Source: JBDKGV01 sp039798005
GTDB taxonomy: Bacteria > Fibrobacterota > Fibrobacteria > UBA5070
Assembly (NCBI GenBank): GCA_039798005.1
Contig: JBDKGV010000011.1
Span: forward strand, 1-26,338
DNA: 26,338 nucleotides
Reading direction: 5' to 3'
Both the position numbers and the translations under genes were made by a program. This document shows, in pieces, positions 21,939-26,338 of the stretch. Position 1 is the stretch's first letter. Each line of letters begins with the position of its first letter. The notes under the pieces were generated by a model, which was not told where the DNA came from, searched no databases, and saw only the letters and a list, made by a program, of their open reading frames with translations.

Positions 21939-22748
21939 ATGACGGTTTCTTCCTTTTTTCGCCGAGGCTTTGCGCCTCTGTACTTGTGCGTTTCCCTCCT
22001 CGGGCCTCTTGCGAGCGCGACCCTGGCCCAGAGCCAAGGCACGGCCGCTTTGCTTCCGCTCACCGGCAAGCAGATCACCCAGGACGAGGCCGACATCCTC
22101 ACCGACGCCCTCATCAATGAGCTGTCCAAGACAGGGGCCTTCCAAATGATGGAACGCTCCCAGATGGAGCAGATCCTCAAGGAGCAAGGCTTCCAGCAGT
22201 CGGGCTCGTGCGACGCCGGCCAATGCGCCATGGAGATGGGGCGATTGCTTGGCATCCAGAAGATGCTCACCGGATCGGTCGGACGCTTGGGCGACACCTA
22301 TGTGCTTTCCACCCGCATGGTGGATGTCAAGTCCGGGACCATCCTCAAGAGCTCCAGCCGCAAGGTGAAGGGCTCCATCTCCGATTGCCTCGAAGAACTC
22401 CTGCCCGGTGCCGCCAAGGAACTGGCCCAAGGCGAGGTCAAGATCACTGAAAAACCCAAGCCAGTGGCAAAACCTGCCCCGGTCCCTGAAACCCCGAAGG
22501 CTGTCAGCAGCACCACGGCCACCAAGTCCAGCCCGGAACCTGAATCGAAGCCCGATACCCCCTCCAAGACCCGCATCTGGCCTTGGGTGGTGGGAGGCAC
22601 CGTGGTCGCCGGAGGCGCGGCCGCCGCCGTCCTGCTCCTTACGGGCAACAAGAAGACCAAGACCACCGCTGCGACCACCACGGATCCCGGCACCACCAAC
22701 ACACCCGCAACGGTCCAGCTCGACGCTGGCTGGGAAGTCATCCCGTGA
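21939..22748 (+). CDS. CsgG/LpoB-like exported protein with C-terminal membrane segment
   Basis: A 269-residue protein with an N-terminal signal (FFRRGFAPLYLCVSLLGPLASATLA). Residues about 35-165 match the CsgG/HfaB/LpoB-like fold: AALLPLTGKQITQDEADILTDALINELSKTGAFQMMERSQMEQILKEQGF, then DAGQCAMEMGRLLGIQKMLTGSVGRLGDTYVLSTRMVDVKSGTI. This arrangement occurs in many exported proteins of Fibrobacterota and relatives. A Pro/Lys-rich linker follows, then a hydrophobic stretch (WPWVVGGTVVAGGAAAAVLLL) and a Thr-rich tail. It may be an envelope assembly or regulator protein; not a proven curli pore. No Shine-Dalgarno; TATTCT sits six bases before the ATG. Its stop overlaps the next start (GTGA). Confidence 0.82.
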   Translation: MTVSSFFRRGFAPLYLCVSLLGPLASATLAQSQGTAALLPLTGKQITQDEADILTDALINELSKTGAFQMMERSQMEQILKEQGFQQSGSCDAGQCAMEMGRLLGIQKMLTGSVGRLGDTYVLSTRMVDVKSGTILKSSSRKVKGSISDCLEELLPGAAKELAQGEVKITEKPKPVAKPAPVPETPKAVSSTTATKSSPEPESKPDTPSKTRIWPWVVGGTVVAGGAAAAVLLLTGNKKTKTTAATTTDPGTTNTPATVQLDAGWEVIP

Positions 22749-25705
22749 AGACTCGCAACCTCCTTCTGACCGCCCTTTCCATCGGCCTTGGCCTGATCGC
22801 CTGCGACAAGGCGGTCGAAAGCCAATCCGAAACCGCCACGCCTGAGACCGTCAGCTTGAGCGCACGGCTGACCTCACGCAATGCCACGGATTCCGCATTG
22901 CTTTCACTGACCAAACAGGTCCGTGTCATCTTGGATACCGGAACCAATTCTGCCAAACGCGTCGATTCGCAGGTCGTGGACTACAACACTGGAACAGTCA
23001 AGCTCAAGGCCATTTGGGTCGGTTCAAACTATGTGCTGACGTACCAAGGCTTGGTGGGAGGCCAGGTTCTCTGGACCGGCACCGTCCGTGGCACTGCCAC
23101 CACCGGCACCAATGCGCCAATTCTGAAGCTGGACAGCACCAAAGCCGCCACTTTGAATTTGAAGTCCCCGACCATCCAGTTCAATGGTGACTGGCCCAAC
23201 ACCTCAGTGACCGTCGTCTCCAACAACGACTCGGCGCTGCACACCAAGCTGTACTTCCGCTCGCACGGCACACCTGAGTGGACCCTTTTCACGAACAACG
23301 CCTTCAAGCCTGCGGAACTCGACACCATCTGGGCCAAGGACAGCCTGCCGAATATCGTGGGTTCGCAACCCGTCGATTCGACTTTCAAGGCTCCGGACAC
23401 GATCCCGACCAAGCCCGTCGAGAAGGACACCATCCTCACCTTGAAAGGGCTTGTGGTCACTCCCGGCTCGTTGTCCCCGCAATTCGATACCGGCGCTCAC
23501 AGGTATGTCTTGATCGTGGAAGACAACATCGACTCCGTAAGTGTGACCGCCACCCAAGACGACAATGGCCAGACCATCACATTGAATGACCAATCCATCA
23601 TCAGCGGCACCCCCAAGACGGTTGCGGTGGCGACGGTCGATAGTCTTGTCCTCATCGTGACCAACCAAGGCAAGCAGGTCCAGTATGTCATCGAGGTGAA
23701 GCACAAGCAAAGTCCCCCGACCCCATCGGCCAACCTTGACACATTCACTCTGGCCTCAACCAACGGCAAAGGCACGCCTTGGTATGGCTTTGCCGCCACC
23801 GGTCCTTGGACGAAGTATGAAAATCCCGTCGTTCTTCCCAAAGACACCACGGTCTACTTCTTCGACAGCCTTGGAGCACTGACCAGCCGGATTGCTTCAA
23901 TGAAGATCAGCATCACGACCAAGCCCGACACCACTCCGGCACCGACCATCACCCTTTCCGGTGCTCTCAAGTCATCTGGGATTGAAGGGAGCGATTGGTG
24001 GGGTTGGGCAACCTTGACGCTGGGGAGCAACAGCGGCAAGAAGAGCGAGCTGTGGTACACCTTGGATTCCACGAGCGGAAAGTCAGCGACCTGGACGAAA
24101 CTCAAGGACAGTGCCCAGCTTTTCAAATCTGGCACAGTCTACGCCAAGGAACTCGTGAACACTGTGGCGGCCTCCTTCCGAGTGAGCAGCAAGACCTTCA
24201 CAGTCACGCCGTACACCATCAACAAGCCCACGATCACAATCGTAGACTCGGCTTCACCGGGGCCCATCAAACTGAACTTGAAGAGCAATGCTCAAGGTGC
24301 ACTCGCTGGACGGACCTCGCTCTGGTACACGAACGACACCACCAAGAGATGGGTTCGTCATGATTCGGACACGACCCTGCTCATCCGAAGCTCAACCCCC
24401 TTCTGGGTCAAGGACAGTTTGGACAAACAAGTCTCTGGCATCAGCAAGGTTGAGTTGAAGGTCAAGCAGCCCAAGCAGCCCACCGTCACCGTCACACCAA
24501 CCGACAGCATCTTCGGGCTAGGTGGAGATGCAAAGGTCACCATCAAAGCCCTTTGCTCTGAAAAGGGGACCGTTGCAAGGTATCTGCTCCCCGGAGCATC
24601 AAAATGGGCAGGCGATGGCAGCGAAGCCTCGTTCACCCTGACAGTGACAAAGACTTCCACCTTCTACTTCAACTGCTCATTGGAGAGCGATTTCAACAAT
24701 TCGAGTGAGAATGTCCGTCGCACCTTCACGCTGCTCCAGCCCCCGTACTTCGAAAAGGTGGACAGCAGTTTTAGTGGGAGCATGACCGCGAAGATCTATG
24801 TGGATCCACAGGATGTCGCCGGACCCACGACCCAGAACGTCAAGATCAAGTACTGCCTGTCGACCGCTAACGCCAACGACTGCAAGGATTACCAAGACTA
24901 CCAAGAGACCGGGGTCAAAATCGACTCCACCTTGAAGCTCTGGGCAGTCGTGTTCAGCACCATCGAACCCAGCAAGTTCAGCGCTTCGGCGACACGGGTG
25001 TTCACGAAGAATTCTTCCGGATTCCTCAATCAGATGATCAAGGGGGACACCCTCAAGTTCACCACGAACGCTCCTGATTCCGCACGGGCCATGGAACTGT
25101 ACGGTGCCAAGTCCTTCAACGAGGACAGCACCGCCAAAGTCACCAAGAGCACCACGACCACGCTGACCGCAGAGGGCGGCGCTCTGAAATTGGATGTCAA
25201 TTGGGGCACCGTTCCGGACTGGGCAGCCCATGCTGGAATCCTTGTGGCCTTGGACGAAACTTGGCAGGCGTATGACTTCAGCGATGTGAAAAGCATCACC
25301 TTCAGCTACAAGACAAGTGATAAGACAACCCTGCTCGACTTCGGCTTCAATTCATATCGGTACTTGGGCGATGAGAGCGGCACCGGAGTCAAGAGGGTCG
25401 CGACATTGAATGGATCAATCGCCTTCAAAAAGGTGACGGTCGAATTGGCGGATGGGCTCCAGTTTGCCGACTGGATGATCACACAGTACAAGGACGAAAC
25501 AGCCCTCACTTGGGATGATGTCAAGATGTCCATCAAGAACTTGGAGTTCCAACCCAAGCCCGTTTACAACGCTGGTGGAACCACAATTGACGGAGCGCCA
25601 ACCATAACCTTGGAGATCAAGGACATTTCGTTGCAACTGAGCGATGGGACATTGGTTCGCTTCCCCCTCCCCATCTCTGGAATCCAGTCCAACCAATTCC
25701 CATAG
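22745..25705 (+). CDS. Large multidomain lipoprotein with beta-sandwich repeats
   Basis: A 986-residue protein starting at GTG 22745, which overlaps the previous stop (GTGA); GGGAAG lies about eight bases upstream. Lipobox LIAC (signal KTRNLLLTALSIGLGLIAC, then DK, compatible with retention in the inner membrane if the E. coli +2 rule holds). Residues about 230-320 resemble a cadherin-like beta-sandwich (LKGLVVTPGSLSPQFD ... YVLIVEDNIDSVSVTAT). Several 80-100 residue repeats follow with the pattern ELWYTLDSTSGKSATWTKL / SLWYTNDTTKRWVRHD, like chitobiase C-terminal folds. The last 230 residues (MELYGAKSF ... DFSDVKSITFSYKTSDKTTLLDFGFN) resemble carbohydrate-binding jelly rolls of the CBM11/CIA30 kind. 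No catalytic site seen. Visibly less GC-rich and more Thr/Lys-rich than its neighbours. Confidence 0.8.
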   Translation: MKTRNLLLTALSIGLGLIACDKAVESQSETATPETVSLSARLTSRNATDSALLSLTKQVRVILDTGTNSAKRVDSQVVDYNTGTVKLKAIWVGSNYVLTYQGLVGGQVLWTGTVRGTATTGTNAPILKLDSTKAATLNLKSPTIQFNGDWPNTSVTVVSNNDSALHTKLYFRSHGTPEWTLFTNNAFKPAELDTIWAKDSLPNIVGSQPVDSTFKAPDTIPTKPVEKDTILTLKGLVVTPGSLSPQFDTGAHRYVLIVEDNIDSVSVTATQDDNGQTITLNDQSIISGTPKTVAVATVDSLVLIVTNQGKQVQYVIEVKHKQSPPTPSANLDTFTLASTNGKGTPWYGFAATGPWTKYENPVVLPKDTTVYFFDSLGALTSRIASMKISITTKPDTTPAPTITLSGALKSSGIEGSDWWGWATLTLGSNSGKKSELWYTLDSTSGKSATWTKLKDSAQLFKSGTVYAKELVNTVAASFRVSSKTFTVTPYTINKPTITIVDSASPGPIKLNLKSNAQGALAGRTSLWYTNDTTKRWVRHDSDTTLLIRSSTPFWVKDSLDKQVSGISKVELKVKQPKQPTVTVTPTDSIFGLGGDAKVTIKALCSEKGTVARYLLPGASKWAGDGSEASFTLTVTKTSTFYFNCSLESDFNNSSENVRRTFTLLQPPYFEKVDSSFSGSMTAKIYVDPQDVAGPTTQNVKIKYCLSTANANDCKDYQDYQETGVKIDSTLKLWAVVFSTIEPSKFSASATRVFTKNSSGFLNQMIKGDTLKFTTNAPDSARAMELYGAKSFNEDSTAKVTKSTTTTLTAEGGALKLDVNWGTVPDWAAHAGILVALDETWQAYDFSDVKSITFSYKTSDKTTLLDFGFNSYRYLGDESGTGVKRVATLNGSIAFKKVTVELADGLQFADWMITQYKDETALTWDDVKMSIKNLEFQPKPVYNAGGTTIDGAPTITLEIKDISLQLSDGTLVRFPLPISGIQSNQFP

Positions 25706-25727
25706 ACACGAACGGCCTCGTTCCTGC

Positions 25728-25767
25728 AAAACCCGCCCCGCTGCGTTGCGTGGGCGGGTTTCTTTTT
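25728..25767 (+). terminator. Intrinsic terminator after the large lipoprotein gene
   Basis: AAACCCGCCC (25729-25738) pairs perfectly with GGGCGGGTTT (25752-25761), followed by CTTTTT. It starts 23 bases after the stop codon and closes the CsgG-like/lipoprotein operon. Confidence 0.93.
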
Positions 25768-25788
25768 GACAGAAATTGCCCATTGACC

Positions 25789-25946
25789 GCTCCAGGGATG
25801 CCGGCCGGCAGGCCCAAGACCCCGCCCTTGCCCGCCCCTCTCTGATTTTCGGAGAGGGGCAGGCCGCGCAGCGGCCGGGGTGAGGAGGAGGCTTGGCAGG
25901 CAGCCCGGCCGACTGACCCGCCCCTCGCCACTTTGTGGAGAGGGGC
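25789..25946 (-). repeat. Nested-hairpin dispersed repeat, copy D (inverted)
   Basis: The same family in the opposite orientation. Core 25789-25908, read on the minus strand, has CGGGCTGCC and CCAAGCCTCC at one end and CGGGGTCTTGG and GGCATCCCTGGAGC at the other. The private core holds two hairpins: GGCCGC-TGC-GCGGCC and GCCCCTCTC-N9-GAGAGGGGC. The flanking hairpin (25920-25946) has GCCCCTC-T-CCAC paired with GTGG-C-GAGGGGC, a sequence relative of the core hairpin. Confidence 0.86.
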
Positions 25947-25970
25947 AGCCGCCAAAGGCGGCGGGGTGAG

Positions 25971-26019
25971 GCGGGAGGCGCCCGAACCCCTCATTGATTG
26001 GGAATCCTCCCGCTTTTTT
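25971..26019 (+). terminator. Possible terminator or attenuator upstream of glyA
   Basis: GCGGGAGG (25971-25978) and CCTCCCGC (26006-26013) form a perfect 8 bp stem with a 27-base loop, followed by TTTTTT. It lies about 54 bases before the glyA ATG, so it either stops read-through from upstream or attenuates glyA. The large loop lowers confidence. Confidence 0.55.
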
Positions 26020-26072
26020 GGTACCTTTGGCGGACATTCGATCACCAATCGCTCATTTGGGGTACACGCACC

Positions 26073-26338
26073 ATGGCTTCCATCTTGATGACTCAGGATC
26101 CGTCTCTTCACCTTGCCACGCTGCATGAGGAGATGCGCCAGCTCTCCGGCATGGAGCTGATCGCCAGCGAGAACTACGTCTCGCCCGCGGTGCTTGAGGC
26201 CATGAGCTCGGTCTTCACGAACAAGTACTCGGAAGGCTACCCCGGCAAGCGCTACTACGGCGGTCAGGAATACGTGGACGTGGTCGAGCGCGCCGCCATC
26301 GAGCGCGCCAAGGAGCTCTTCGGTGCGGGCTTTGCCAA
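26073..26338 (+). CDS. glyA: Serine hydroxymethyltransferase, N-terminal part (3' end outside window)
   Basis: SHMT interconverts serine and glycine with tetrahydrofolate, using PLP in the cytoplasm. The 88 visible residues are the conserved N-terminus: LHEEMRQLSGMELIASENYVSPAVLEAMSSVFTNKYSEGYPGKRYYGGQEYVDVVE and RAKELFGA. The YSEGYPGKRYYGG tract is diagnostic and carries residues contacting PLP and folate. The ATG at 26073 is used; an internal ATG at 26088 is possible. GGGG about ten bases upstream may serve as ribosome binding site. The frame is intact to the window end. Confidence 0.96.
   Translation, partial: MASILMTQDPSLHLATLHEEMRQLSGMELIASENYVSPAVLEAMSSVFTNKYSEGYPGKRYYGGQEYVDVVERAAIERAKELFGAGFA

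Noticed and set aside
21735..22430. In-frame upstream extension of the FISUMP gene by 232 codons
   Set aside because: It is antisense to the CsgG-like gene; the ATG at 21734 has GAGG and a signal peptide directly after it, so the extension is only an open frame.

Overview
The window looks like chromosomal DNA from a GC-rich, Gram-negative member of the Fibrobacterota (Fibrobacteres). This placement is inferred from protein families, not from a marker gene. The clues are a FISUMP (Fibrobacter succinogenes major paralogous) domain on a CBM3/collagen-like surface protein, a TIGR02147-type protein overlapping a lipoprotein gene, many secreted proteins with sorting-domain-like tails, and kdsB (Kdo-containing outer membrane). 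I see no phage, integrase, insertion sequence, rRNA or CRISPR array.

Layout. 1-1.6 kb: 3' part of acnB and its terminator. 1.6-7.1 kb: surface/envelope genes, namely a TIGR02147 regulator-like gene plus lipoprotein (minus strand), a divergent secreted protein, and a two-gene lipoprotein operon. 7.1-8.3 kb: a DUF4143 ATPase with its own AT-rich promoter palindrome. 8.4-12.7 kb: a minus-strand run dprA, ftsB-like, nitrilase-family amidase, gatC, kdsB, small outer-membrane protein, GNAT. Divergent from it, 12.7-15.6 kb: mazG, purD, DUF3108 protein. 15.7-16.4 kb: a higBA toxin-antitoxin pair. 16.4-17.7 kb: tRNA-Pro(CGG), terminator, trmD, rplS (minus). 18-25.7 kb: a second surface block with an Ala-X-X triplet-repeat protein, a FlgD-like secreted protein, the CBM3-collagen-FISUMP protein, a CsgG-like protein and a 986-residue lipoprotein. 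26 kb: start of glyA.

Housekeeping genes are thus interleaved with envelope and surface genes. The surface blocks look built for binding polysaccharide or other surfaces, with CBM3, FISUMP, collagen-like trimerisation and LamG-like folds.

Three observations stand out. (1) Four intergenic copies of one dispersed element have conserved, mutually complementary ends but a different self-complementary core in each copy: a nested-hairpin repeat family. (2) Five genes lacking a Shine-Dalgarno have a TANNNT hexamer exactly six bases before ATG, a signature of leaderless transcription. (3) A tRNA-Pro(CGG) gene, with G36-G37 (the TrmD recognition pair), lies directly upstream of trmD with a strong terminator between them.

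Intergenic stretches over 300 bases are 17708-18042, 19879-20261 and 25706-26072. Each contains one copy of the nested-hairpin repeat; the last two also hold terminators. In 20100-20261 I see only short hairpins (for example CCGCC-ACA-GGCGG) and no gene.
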